This document shows positions 6,730-14,925 of a DNA stretch of 64,000 bases, in pieces. Source of the DNA: Pseudomonas floridensis (GTDB lineage Bacteria > Pseudomonadota > Gammaproteobacteria > Pseudomonadales > Pseudomonadaceae); the NCBI RefSeq assembly GCF_002087235.1, contig NZ_MUIO01000074.1, forward strand, positions 20,193 to 84,192, in the 5' to 3' direction. The translations under genes and the position numbers were made by a program. The notes under the pieces are model-generated. The model was not told where the DNA came from and did not search any database. It saw only the letters and a program-made list of their open reading frames with translations. Numbering within the stretch: position 1 is the first letter of the stretch; each line of letters begins with the position of its first letter.

Positions 6730-7227
6730 TTACCACCAGTGCTTGCCAAACATTTCCGGGTTGGCCCAGAACCTGGCGTTCAGCCAGTCAGGCACCTGTT
6801 TGTATTCGCGCAGGTCGTAGGTGAACAGGGTCAGAACCTGCTCGTCACGGGCAAAGCGTTCGCTGGCTTGCAGGGCCAGCGAGAAGAAGTCTGTTTCCTG
6901 CCAGCCGCAGGCGCTCAGGTCGGCCAGCACGGCGATGCGGCTGGCGTTGAGGTTGCGGATCCCACCGAGCAGTTCCAGCCCGGTGCGCTTGGGCATGTGC
7001 TCCAGGCAATCGACCACCAGCGCCAGATCGAAGCGCTGCGCTGCCAGATGTGCCGGCAGGATGCCGGGCTCGGCCAGCGCCACGTCCGTCTGCGGATGCG
7101 CGTCCTGAAAGGCCTGCAAGGCGGGAAACGCCTGCGCACCGATCAGCAGCAGACGCTGCGGGGCATAGCGGTCGAGTAGCGCGGCCAGCGCTTGCTGGGG
7201 CGTGCGGGTGGAATAACCGACGGTCAT
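6730..7227 (-). CDS. DUF6231-family protein (methyltransferase-like fold), C terminus supplied by the element
   Basis: 165 residues from the ATG at 7227, which has AGAGGA upstream; the alternative at 7242 does not. The order of segments, LLLIGAQAFPALQAF, then FDLALVVDCLEHMPK, and a gene-specific WANPEMFGKHWW end, resembles a shortened class I methyltransferase fold. I recall this as the DUF6231 family of pseudomonads, of unknown activity. The last 13 codons are element-borne and replace the chromosomal FWANPENFGKYWW end now at 287-328, so the protein stays full length with two substitutions. It was probably co-transcribed with the YchJ-family gene before the insertion. Confidence 0.8.
   Translation of the reverse strand: MTVGYSTRTPQQALAALLDRYAPQRLLLIGAQAFPALQAFQDAHPQTDVALAEPGILPAHLAAQRFDLALVVDCLEHMPKRTGLELLGGIRNLNASRIAVLADLSACGWQETDFFSLALQASERFARDEQVLTLFTYDLREYKQVPDWLNARFWANPEMFGKHWW
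6753..6772. other. attR core (right attachment site)
   Basis: Exact copy of the 20 bp at 310-329. It lies inside the last codons of the DUF6231-like gene. The crossover must fall within these 20 bp; everything from 6730 to the crossover came in with the element. Confidence 0.88.
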
Positions 7228-7496
7228 CGAAAGTCCTCTCATTGACTGACAAGACTAGCCTGCCCGAGGAATGCTGAAAAGCGCGCACCGGGTTGTGCAA
7301 ACGCGACTGGCGCAACAATCCTCGGGTGTCGTCAGCCGGGTTTCGGACTATATCTGTCCTGACTGCATGTTTTTTCACACATTGCTGGCATATTCGGTGG
7401 ACAGGACGTCTACTGTGCGGCGACGAAAAGCGTGCGAAGAATTCGCTGTCGTGACAAGGAATTCGTAACACCAGGATCATGATCAGGGGGCAGGCG

Positions 7497-7772
7497 ATGA
7501 AGTGGGTTTGGGGTTTGGGAAAACTGTTGATGCTGGGCTTCTGGCTGGTGGTGCTGGTCAACGCAATCGTTGAAGCGCCCAGCCCGTTCGGCGTGATGAT
7601 CGATATGGCGGGCAGCCTGGTGCTGTTGACGCACCTGCTGGAACTGATCCTGTTCAACGGCAGCCTCCGGGGTCGCAGGCACCCATGGCGTGACAGAGGC
7701 AAAATCATCCTGTTCGGGATTTTCCATCTCCAATCCATCGGCCGTTCGGCTTCGGGGCATACCCATGCGTAA
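7497..7772 (+). CDS. DUF1145-family small membrane protein
   Basis: 91 residues from the ATG at 7497, preceded by a GGGGGCAGG ribosome region. Two hydrophobic segments (about 4-24 and 35-58: GLGKLLMLGFWLVVLVN and GVMIDMAGSLVLLTHLLEL) fit the YhhL/DUF1145 family of inner-membrane proteins of unknown role. The basic C terminus would be cytoplasmic. It overlaps the start of the collagen-like gene by eight bases, so the two are likely translated from one transcript. Confidence 0.7.
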   Translation: MKWVWGLGKLLMLGFWLVVLVNAIVEAPSPFGVMIDMAGSLVLLTHLLELILFNGSLRGRRHPWRDRGKIILFGIFHLQSIGRSASGHTHA

Positions 7773-8523
7773 TCTCGTTCTACTGGCAGCATTGTTCAGT
7801 CCGCTGGCCATGGCCCAGGCAATCATCGTCGCGCCACATTCCCTGATGCGCCTTCCCGGCAACAGCAGTGTCCTGCAGGTCGAACGTCTGGAAGTAGCCG
7901 ACTACGGTACGCTGTTGATCCCGGCGGGTATCGACGACGTGAAGATCGGTCAGCTGGTGCTCGGACACGAATCACGCATCGCCATTGTGCCCGGCGTGCA
8001 GACCTTCAAGCTGGTGGTGGACCGTGGCGAATTTGGCGCTGGCAGCCAGATCACTGCGCGGGGCGCTCCCGGAACGTTCGAAAAGCCGGCGCTGCCGGGG
8101 CGCAACCTGACCTTGCGCGTGAACAGCCTCAACGCCGAGCAGTTGTCGATCGATGCCCGTGGTGGCGCGGGTGGGCCGGGCTATGCGGGCCTCGATGGTG
8201 GTACGGGCGAAGAGCCGGGTTGCGCCTGGGGACAGGCCGGTCGGGGTTATAACGGCGACAATGGCGGCAACGGCCACGACGGTGCCGCCGGTGCGCAGGT
8301 TCGTCTCGAGCTGCCTTACAGCTTTGCGGCCGAGCGCATCAAGGTGAACGTCGAGGGCGGTGCGCCGGGCAAGGGCGGCGAGGGCGGCAAGGCGGGTAAA
8401 GGCGGTGCGTCCAAAGGCTGTATCGTCTATCGCGCCGATGGCGGCAAGGCCGGCAGACCGGGTGAGCCCGGCCAGCCAGGTGCTGCCGGACCTGCCGGTG
8501 CGCTGATTCTTCAGCGCCTTTGA
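7765..8523 (+). CDS. Secreted collagen-like glycine-rich protein
   Basis: 252 residues. The start at 7765 gives a signal peptide (MRNLVLLAALFSPLAMA, cleavage after AMA). Residues 20-115 look beta-rich. Residues about 130-185 and 200-245 are collagen-like Gly-X-Y runs (GGAGGPGYAGLDGGTG, GGNGHDGAAG, GKGGEGGKAGKGG, GRPGEPGQPGAAGPAG). Two cysteines (in EPGCAWG and SKGCIVY) sit in the glycine-rich part and could form a disulfide. The protein is probably periplasmic or surface exposed. Short bacterial collagen-like proteins can trimerise; no known function is assigned here. Confidence 0.75.
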   Translation: MRNLVLLAALFSPLAMAQAIIVAPHSLMRLPGNSSVLQVERLEVADYGTLLIPAGIDDVKIGQLVLGHESRIAIVPGVQTFKLVVDRGEFGAGSQITARGAPGTFEKPALPGRNLTLRVNSLNAEQLSIDARGGAGGPGYAGLDGGTGEEPGCAWGQAGRGYNGDNGGNGHDGAAGAQVRLELPYSFAAERIKVNVEGGAPGKGGEGGKAGKGGASKGCIVYRADGGKAGRPGEPGQPGAAGPAGALILQRL

Positions 8524-8577
8524 CCGGTGACTGACAGGCTGTGGAGCCTATGTCCGCAGCCTGTCAGCGCGCAGCGC

Positions 8578-9603
8578 TTACTGCGGCACGCCGTTCTCCC
8601 AGCTCTTCCAGTCCTCGACGATTGCCTGCACCAGCGGATTGCCGGTGCGGTACAGGTTTTCCAGCGCCGGGACGAATGCGCCCTGATCGGCATACTTCAG
8701 CAGGTTGTCCACCTCGCTATAGCCTGGATACGGGCGGTCGAAATCGGAACCGGCGCGGACCACGGCGAGGCGATTAACGTCGACCTTGCCCGCTTTACTC
8801 GCCCGTAACAGTGCCTCGTAGGTGGAGTTGTCTTCCTGCTGGGTCGTGCAATACACGCCTTTATTGTCGGTCAGCAGGCGCGTCCAGACCTCCGCCCGCT
8901 CACTCAGGCGTGTGCCCGAAAACCACGTATTGCCGGCCAGCGTGTCGCACTGCGTCACTTGCGGCGGCTGATTGGCGGGTGCGTAAGGGTACTTCACGCG
9001 CCACGCGGCTGACTCCTTGCTCTCGCTGAGGGCGACCTTTTGCGACAGCGCAAATGCCTTGGCCTGCAGCTTGGGGTTGAGCTCGAAGACTTCGGTCTTG
9101 TAATCCAGCGGCGGCTTTTCGTTCGGACCTTTGGTGTTGATGCCCAGGTAGCCGGTTGGCCATTCCTTGGGCACATCCCGCGAATCGATTTCCCACTGAG
9201 TGCCGAACTCCACCAGGTAGTGCGCCCAGGCCGTGGTGCCGAGGGTGCCGTGATGCGGATTGATCCCGGCAATGCCGGCGACGATGAAATACGTCTTGCG
9301 CAGATCGAACTGCGGCGACAGCGCCAGAGCCAGTGTCGAGGCGGCGGCGTTGGTCTGGCCCATGCCGGTGACCATCAGGCAGGTGTCCTGATCGTTGCAG
9401 CGGATGGTCGGGTACTCGGCGGCCAGCCCCGGCACTTCTATCTCTTTGGTCAGGTGCAGGCGATCGATCCAGTTCTGCGCTTCCGGGGCGAACATAGCGA
9501 TCAGCATCACCTTGGGCGTGACGGGTGCGGCCGTCGCCGCCCAGATGCCGGGGCTGAGCACGGCCAGCGTGGCGCAGAGGGCGTTACGAGTGATGTGTTT
9601 CAT
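8578..9603 (-). CDS. Purine nucleoside permease (NUP family), periplasmic
   Basis: 341 residues from the ATG at 9603 with an AGGAGTACTC ribosome region. A signal peptide is visible (MKHITRNALCATLAVLSPGIWAATA). The mature part starts with TPKVMLIAMFAPEAQNW and contains CLMVTGMGQTNAAAS and YFIVAGIAGINPHHGTLG, matching the NUP family, which has a nucleoside-phosphorylase-like fold. Members are linked to purine nucleoside uptake. The gene follows a Tsx-like channel gene by 26 bases, so the pair probably forms a nucleoside-scavenging operon. Confidence 0.85.
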   Translation of the reverse strand: MKHITRNALCATLAVLSPGIWAATAAPVTPKVMLIAMFAPEAQNWIDRLHLTKEIEVPGLAAEYPTIRCNDQDTCLMVTGMGQTNAAASTLALALSPQFDLRKTYFIVAGIAGINPHHGTLGTTAWAHYLVEFGTQWEIDSRDVPKEWPTGYLGINTKGPNEKPPLDYKTEVFELNPKLQAKAFALSQKVALSESKESAAWRVKYPYAPANQPPQVTQCDTLAGNTWFSGTRLSERAEVWTRLLTDNKGVYCTTQQEDNSTYEALLRASKAGKVDVNRLAVVRAGSDFDRPYPGYSEVDNLLKYADQGAFVPALENLYRTGNPLVQAIVEDWKSWENGVPQ

Positions 9604-9629
9604 GAGTACTCCTGTAGTCAACGTCATGT

Positions 9630-10583
9630 TCAGAACTGATAGCCCACGCCGGCGTAATAACCCCAGCCATCGGAGCGGGCGCGGAAGTTGCCGTCGCCGA
9701 AGTTCAGCTCGCTGCCGTCCTGCCAGTTGCCGCCATTGTGGAAATAGCGGCCGACCAGCGTGAAACGCAGGTGAGTGAAGGCGTAAAGCAGTACGTTGGT
9801 GGCGACCGTCGAATTGGCGGTGCGGGCCGGATCGTCCTTGAGGTCCGAGCCGAAGTCGAAGTTGGTGAAGCCGATGTAGGTCAGCGATGCACCGTTGTCG
9901 AATTTGGTGATCGGCACGATGTACTTCAACTGGGCGCGATAGCCGTCCCAGGAATACTCGTTGCTGGCGCCGTAGTTTTCCCACTGATAGCGGCCATAGA
10001 AGTTGGCTGAAAGGTTGACCCGCGACTGGGTGTCGATGTCGGTGCCGATACCGCTGTACAACGTGTTGGCGCGGTTCGCCGAGTTGCTGCCGTGGTCGTA
10101 GATCCAGTCGAAGGCGACGTACCATTCCTTGAACGGCCCAACGGCCAGGCTGCGACCGGCCAGATAGTCGATGGAGATGCGTGGCTCGTGCTCCATGAAC
10201 ACCGGCGAACCATGGTCCCAGACACCTTTGTCGTTACGGTTGCCGATGTCCAGGATCTTCGGTACATCGATGTAACCGTACAGTTCGAACGGCCCCTTGC
10301 GGCCGAAGTATTCGTACTCCAGATACACGTCATCCACCGGCTGTGGGCCGAAGCTGATGTCTTTGCTGCCGATCAGCGTCAGGTCCTGATTGAACCAGTC
10401 CGACAGGTACGCGCCCTTGCCTTCATTGGGCGCGGCGGGTGGACTCAGGTTTTCGCCCTGTGCGGAGTCTTCAGCGGTTGCCGGTTGCGCCTGCACGGCC
10501 GTGCAGGAGATGCCGAAAGCGGCAGTGAGCATGAGAGGAATCAGAAGTCTGGGGGCTGGGGCGGACTGCTTGGAGGACTGCAT
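9630..10583 (-). CDS. Tsx-like nucleoside-specific outer-membrane channel
   Basis: 317 residues from the ATG at 10583. A signal peptide ends near AVQA (about residue 29). The mature protein is aromatic-rich with alternating strands (FELYGYIDVPKI, EWYVAFDWIYDHG, FTHLRFTLVGRYFHNGG) and ends in GYYAGVGYQF, the terminal-phenylalanine strand of outer-membrane barrels. Strand pattern, length and the FGPQPVDDVYLEYEYFGRKGP segment fit the nucleoside-specific channel (Tsx) family. It is the promoter-proximal partner of the nucleoside permease gene. Confidence 0.85.
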   Translation of the reverse strand: MQSSKQSAPAPRLLIPLMLTAAFGISCTAVQAQPATAEDSAQGENLSPPAAPNEGKGAYLSDWFNQDLTLIGSKDISFGPQPVDDVYLEYEYFGRKGPFELYGYIDVPKILDIGNRNDKGVWDHGSPVFMEHEPRISIDYLAGRSLAVGPFKEWYVAFDWIYDHGSNSANRANTLYSGIGTDIDTQSRVNLSANFYGRYQWENYGASNEYSWDGYRAQLKYIVPITKFDNGASLTYIGFTNFDFGSDLKDDPARTANSTVATNVLLYAFTHLRFTLVGRYFHNGGNWQDGSELNFGDGNFRARSDGWGYYAGVGYQF

Positions 10584-10788
10584 CGGTATTGAAACTCCTT
10601 TTAACGGCACGTACGACAATCCGCAAACGTTTGCACAGGACGTGCCAAAGGAATTCAACTGCCTGAAAGACAAGGTTATTCGAGAAATAACGTGACTGAT
10701 CGGGCAGGATTTTGCCCGGCCGCTGTGCGCGGTATCACTCTGGGTGCCCCACGATGTTTCGTTTCGCACCACTGAGGTGTTCGGCCGG

Positions 10789-11253
10789 TCAGAACGTCGG
10801 ACGTGCCGCCGCGATCACGACCACAGCCAGCCCGATGATGAGATTGATGCCGACCAGCCGTCGGATTCTGCCCAACGCTGCGGCGCCCTCGGCCCATTGC
10901 TCTGTCTCCACTGCGCGGCGCAGTTCTGGCAACTGCAACGACTGGATACGCAGGAACAGCGCGACCATCACCACGTACAGGCCCATCATGATCTGGACGT
11001 AGCGCGGGGCGGTTTCGAAGCTGGTGAAATTCAGCTGAATCATCCCGATACCCGTGACGGGCAGCGCAATTACGGCGGCCCAGACCCAGATAAAGAAGCG
11101 CGGAAACACCTGGACCCACACTTTCAAGCGAGACGGTCCTTCAAGTGCTGCAATGACGGCTGGGCGCAATACCATCCAGGCGAAGAACATCCCGCCGACC
11201 CAGATAAGAGCAGCCAGCAGATGCAACGTATAGACAGAGGAAAATGCGGTCAT
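10789..11253 (-). CDS. CopD-like integral membrane protein
   Basis: 154 residues with four hydrophobic helices (about 6-28, 50-75, 85-103 and 132-152). The first begins HLLAALIWVGGMFFAWM, and RYVQIMMGLYVVMVALFL lies in the third. This HxxxxxxWxGG pattern is that of the CopD superfamily, whose members include copper-resistance and haem-linked membrane proteins. No copper genes flank it. A specific substrate cannot be stated. Confidence 0.72.
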   Translation of the reverse strand: MTAFSSVYTLHLLAALIWVGGMFFAWMVLRPAVIAALEGPSRLKVWVQVFPRFFIWVWAAVIALPVTGIGMIQLNFTSFETAPRYVQIMMGLYVVMVALFLRIQSLQLPELRRAVETEQWAEGAAALGRIRRLVGINLIIGLAVVVIAAARPTF

Positions 11254-11360
11254 CGGGTACTCCGTTCTGCGCGGATGGAATTAGCGCGCTATGATAGCGC
11301 CCACTCAGAACCACTGAAAATTTATCCAGCCTTTTTTGCCGTGCCCCCGAACCGAAGCCA

Positions 11361-13505
11361 ATGATCAGTACCGAACTCAAATCCCAGATCCAGGGTGCTT
11401 ACTCGCGCTTTCTGGAAGCCAAGAGCCTCAAGCCACGTTACGGCCAGCGATTGATGATCGCCGAAGTCGCCAAGGTGCTGGGGGACATCGATACCGATGA
11501 GGAGGGACGGCGCTCGGGCGACCCGGCCGTGGTCGCCGTGGAAGCGGGCACCGGTACAGGCAAGACGGTGGCCTACGCCATTGCCTCGATTCCGACCGCC
11601 AAGGCGGCTGGCAAGCGTCTGGTGATCGCTACCGCGACCGTCGCGCTGCAGGAGCAGATCGTCTACAAGGACCTGCCAGACCTGATGCGCAACAGCGGCC
11701 TGAACTTCACGTTCGCCCTGGCCAAGGGTCGCGGTCGTTACATGTGCCTGTCCAAGCTCGACATGCTGCTGCAGGAAAGCGACGCCACCAACGCGACCGC
11801 GCAACTGTTCGAGGAAGAAGGCTTCAAGATCGAGGTCGACGAAGCCAGCCAGAAACTGTTCACCAACATGTTGCAGAAGCTGGCGGGCAACAAATGGGAC
11901 GGCGACCGCGACAGTTGGCCTCAGGAACTGGCCGATCAGGACTGGGCACGCCTGACCACCGATCACAGCCAGTGCACCAACCGCCATTGCCCCAACTTCC
12001 AGCAGTGCGCTTTCTATAAGGCGCGTGAAGGGATGGGCAAGGTCGATGTGATCGTTACCAACCATGACATGGTACTGGCTGACCTGGCGTTGGGCGGCGG
12101 TGCGGTGCTGCCGGACCCGCGCGACACACTTTATGTGTTCGACGAAGGCCATCACCTGCCGGACAAGGCCATCGGCCACTTCGCTCATTACACACGCCTG
12201 CGCTCCACCGCCGACTGGCTGGAGCAGACCGCCAAGAACCTCGCCAAGCTGCTGGCCCAGCATCCGCTGCCCGGTGACCTGGGCAAGCTGATCGAGCAGG
12301 TTCCGGAGCTGGCACGCGAGATCAAGGGCCATCAGCAGTTCATGTTCGGTGCCTGCGAGCAACTGGCCGATTTCCGCGCCGGTGAAGACATGCAGGGCCG
12401 TGAGCGTCCGCGTCATCGTTTCATCGGCGGCGTCATCCCCGAGCACATCCGCGAGATGGGCATCGAGCTGAAGAAAGGCTTCGCCCGTCTGGACGACCTG
12501 TTCACCCGCCTGACCGAGCTGCTCAAGGAAGGCATGGACGGCGAGGTCAACATCGGCATCGCCAGCCATCAGGCCGAAGAGTGGTATCCGTTATTCGGCA
12601 GCCTGCTGGCCCGTGCCCACGGCAACTGGGAATTGTGGACGGCCTTCACGGCTGAAGACCCCGAGGACAGTCCGCCGATGGCGCGCTGGCTGACCCTGGC
12701 CGACAGCGGTGCGCTGTTCGACATCGAGGTCAACGCCAGCCCGATCCTGGCGGCCGAGATGCTGCGCCGCAATCTATGGAACATTGCCTACGGCGCGCTG
12801 GTGACCTCGGCGACCCTCACCGCGCTGGGCAAGTTCGACCGTTATCGCATGCGTGCCGGATTGCCCAAGGGCGCGGTCACGGCGGTTGTACCGAGCCCGT
12901 TTCACCACGCCGATGCCGGGGTGCTGCGTGTTCCCGACCTCAAGGCCGACCCGCGTGATGCGGTGGCGCACACGGCGGCGATCATTCGTGACCTGCCTGG
13001 TCTGGTCGAAGGCTCGCGCGGCACGCTGGTGTTGTTCTCCTCGCGTAAACAGATGCAGGACGTGTTCGACGGGCTGGACCGCGACTGGCGCAAACAGGTG
13101 TTCATTCAAGGCAATCTGTCGAAGCAGGAAACGCTGAACAAGCACAAGGCGCGGGTCGACAGCGGCGAGTCCAGTGTGCTGTTCGGGCTGGCCAGCTTTG
13201 CCGAAGGGGTGGACTTGCCCGGCGCGTATTGCGAGCACGTTGTCATCGCCAAGATCCCATTCGCGGTGCCGGACGATCCGGTCGAGGCGGCCCTGGCCGA
13301 GTGGATCGAGGCACGTGGCGGCAATCCGTTCATGGAGATCGCCGTGCCGGATGCGTCGTTGCGCCTGGTGCAGGCCTGTGGTCGCCTGCTGCGCACCGAA
13401 GAAGATCGCGGCACCATCACGCTGTTGGACCGGCGTGTGGTCACTCAGCGTTACGGCAAGGCGATTCTCAATGCGTTGCCGCCGTTTCACCGGGAAATCT
13501 CCTGA
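11361..13505 (+). CDS. dinG: ATP-dependent DNA helicase DinG
   Basis: 714 residues. Walker A is EAGTGTGKT (61-69) and the DEAH-type box is VFDEGHH (261-264). Four cysteines (129, 205, 210, 216) are spaced as in the iron-sulfur domain of XPD/DinG helicases. The C terminus has LVQACGRLLRTEEDRG, helicase motif VI. DinG unwinds DNA with 5'-to-3' polarity and clears R-loops and replication-transcription conflicts. Upstream, GCGCTATGATAGCGC (11286-11300) contains a good -10 (TATGAT). I see no LexA-type box, so SOS control is not shown. Length matches other Pseudomonas DinG proteins. Confidence 0.95.
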   Translation: MISTELKSQIQGAYSRFLEAKSLKPRYGQRLMIAEVAKVLGDIDTDEEGRRSGDPAVVAVEAGTGTGKTVAYAIASIPTAKAAGKRLVIATATVALQEQIVYKDLPDLMRNSGLNFTFALAKGRGRYMCLSKLDMLLQESDATNATAQLFEEEGFKIEVDEASQKLFTNMLQKLAGNKWDGDRDSWPQELADQDWARLTTDHSQCTNRHCPNFQQCAFYKAREGMGKVDVIVTNHDMVLADLALGGGAVLPDPRDTLYVFDEGHHLPDKAIGHFAHYTRLRSTADWLEQTAKNLAKLLAQHPLPGDLGKLIEQVPELAREIKGHQQFMFGACEQLADFRAGEDMQGRERPRHRFIGGVIPEHIREMGIELKKGFARLDDLFTRLTELLKEGMDGEVNIGIASHQAEEWYPLFGSLLARAHGNWELWTAFTAEDPEDSPPMARWLTLADSGALFDIEVNASPILAAEMLRRNLWNIAYGALVTSATLTALGKFDRYRMRAGLPKGAVTAVVPSPFHHADAGVLRVPDLKADPRDAVAHTAAIIRDLPGLVEGSRGTLVLFSSRKQMQDVFDGLDRDWRKQVFIQGNLSKQETLNKHKARVDSGESSVLFGLASFAEGVDLPGAYCEHVVIAKIPFAVPDDPVEAALAEWIEARGGNPFMEIAVPDASLRLVQACGRLLRTEEDRGTITLLDRRVVTQRYGKAILNALPPFHREIS

Positions 13506-13621
13506 ACCGCGGCTGACGGGCGAGCGGCGACAGTTCCCAAAGCGTTCAATCGCTGGAACAATATGCCGCCATTCCGTTGGCCGCTTTCAGGCCGCGCGTT
13601 GTCATTCAGGAGTCAGCCGTC

Positions 13622-14770
13622 TTGCAGATCCAGGGTCATTTCGAGCTTCAATTCGAAGCGGTGCGGGAAGCCTTCGCAGCGCTCTTTGACGATCCTCAGG
13701 AGCGCGGCGCTGCCTTGTGCATTCAGGTTGGCGGGCAAACCGTCGTTGACCTCTGGGCTGGCACGGCCGACAAGGATGGCGCCGAAGCCTGGCACACCGA
13801 CACCATCGCCAACCTGTTTTCCTGCACCAAGACGTTTGCCAGCGTGGCAATCCTGCAACTGGTGGAGGAGGGCAAACTCAACCTCGACGAGCCCGTCGCC
13901 AGGCTCTGGCCCGAGTTCGCGGCAGCAGACAAGGCGTCGATTACGCTGCGTCAGTTACTGTGCCATCAGGCCGCGCTGCCTGCGCTTCGCGAACAACTGC
14001 CCGCAGAAGCCCTGTATGAATGGGACACCATGACATCGGCGCTGGCCGCCGAGCAGCCGTGGTGGGTTCCCGGTCAGGGGCATGGCTATGCGGCGATCAC
14101 CTACGGCTGGCTGATCGGCGAGATGCTGCGTCGCGCTGACGGTCGTGGTCCGGGCGAATCCATCGTCGCGCGGGTTGCCCGCCCGCTGGGGCTGGATTTT
14201 CATGTCGGGCTGGCGGATGACCAGTTCCACCGCGTCGCCCACATCGCCCGAGGCAAGGGCAACGTGGGCGATGAAGCCGCACAGCGCGTGCTGCAGGCAA
14301 CCATGCGCGAACCGTCGTCGATCACCGCCAGAGCTTTCACCAATCCGCCGTCGATCATGACCAGCACCAACAAGCCGGAATGGCGGCGCATGCAGCAACC
14401 GGCCGCCAACGGTCACGGTAATGCACGCAGCCTGGCCGGGTTCTACAACGGTCTGCTGGATGGCAGCCTGCTGGAAGCGGACATGCTCAACGAACTGACC
14501 CGCGAGCACAGCGTCGGGCAGGACAAGACCTTATTGACCTCGACCCGCTTCGGGCTGGGCTGCATGCTCGACCAACCGGCCGTGGCCAACGCTACGTACG
14601 GACTGGGTCCGAAAGCCTTCGGCCATCCGGGAGCTGGCGGTTCGGTAGGGTTTGCCGACCCCGACTACGAGGTGGCATTCGGCTTTGTCACCAACACCCT
14701 GGGGCCATACATTCTGATGGATCCGCGTGCTCAGGGACTGGTCAGAACGCTGCGTGAGTGTTTGCAGTAA
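13622..14770 (+). CDS. Beta-lactamase-fold serine hydrolase/esterase
   Basis: 382 residues from a TTG at 13622, chosen because AGGAG stands nine bases upstream; the frame stays open to 13577 but without a ribosome site. The SxxK motif is in LFSCTKTFASVAIL (S and K of SCTK), with the class C-like Tyr in GYAAITYGWLIGE and a C-terminal FGHPGAGGSVGFADP motif. This fits EstB-type carboxylesterases of the beta-lactamase family VIII. No signal peptide is seen, so the enzyme is probably cytoplasmic. Natural substrate unknown. Confidence 0.85.
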   Translation: MQIQGHFELQFEAVREAFAALFDDPQERGAALCIQVGGQTVVDLWAGTADKDGAEAWHTDTIANLFSCTKTFASVAILQLVEEGKLNLDEPVARLWPEFAAADKASITLRQLLCHQAALPALREQLPAEALYEWDTMTSALAAEQPWWVPGQGHGYAAITYGWLIGEMLRRADGRGPGESIVARVARPLGLDFHVGLADDQFHRVAHIARGKGNVGDEAAQRVLQATMREPSSITARAFTNPPSIMTSTNKPEWRRMQQPAANGHGNARSLAGFYNGLLDGSLLEADMLNELTREHSVGQDKTLLTSTRFGLGCMLDQPAVANATYGLGPKAFGHPGAGGSVGFADPDYEVAFGFVTNTLGPYILMDPRAQGLVRTLRECLQ

Positions 14771-14925
14771 GTTTCGCTTATAAGTGCTTGTTTCATACCG
14801 ACTGTCAGGTAATCGGGTATAACAGAGGCCGTACGACGGTTTCTCTTTACACCTGTAACTTCATGCGTGTTATACGGACGTAACAACGTTCCTTCTGTCT
14901 GATCAAAAACTGTTGTGGGTCATCC

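Noticed and set aside
11322..12569. Long antisense frame opposite dinG
   Set aside because: It mirrors the high-GC dinG gene, lacks a ribosome site and has shadow-type residue composition (L, G, V, A, Q rich).
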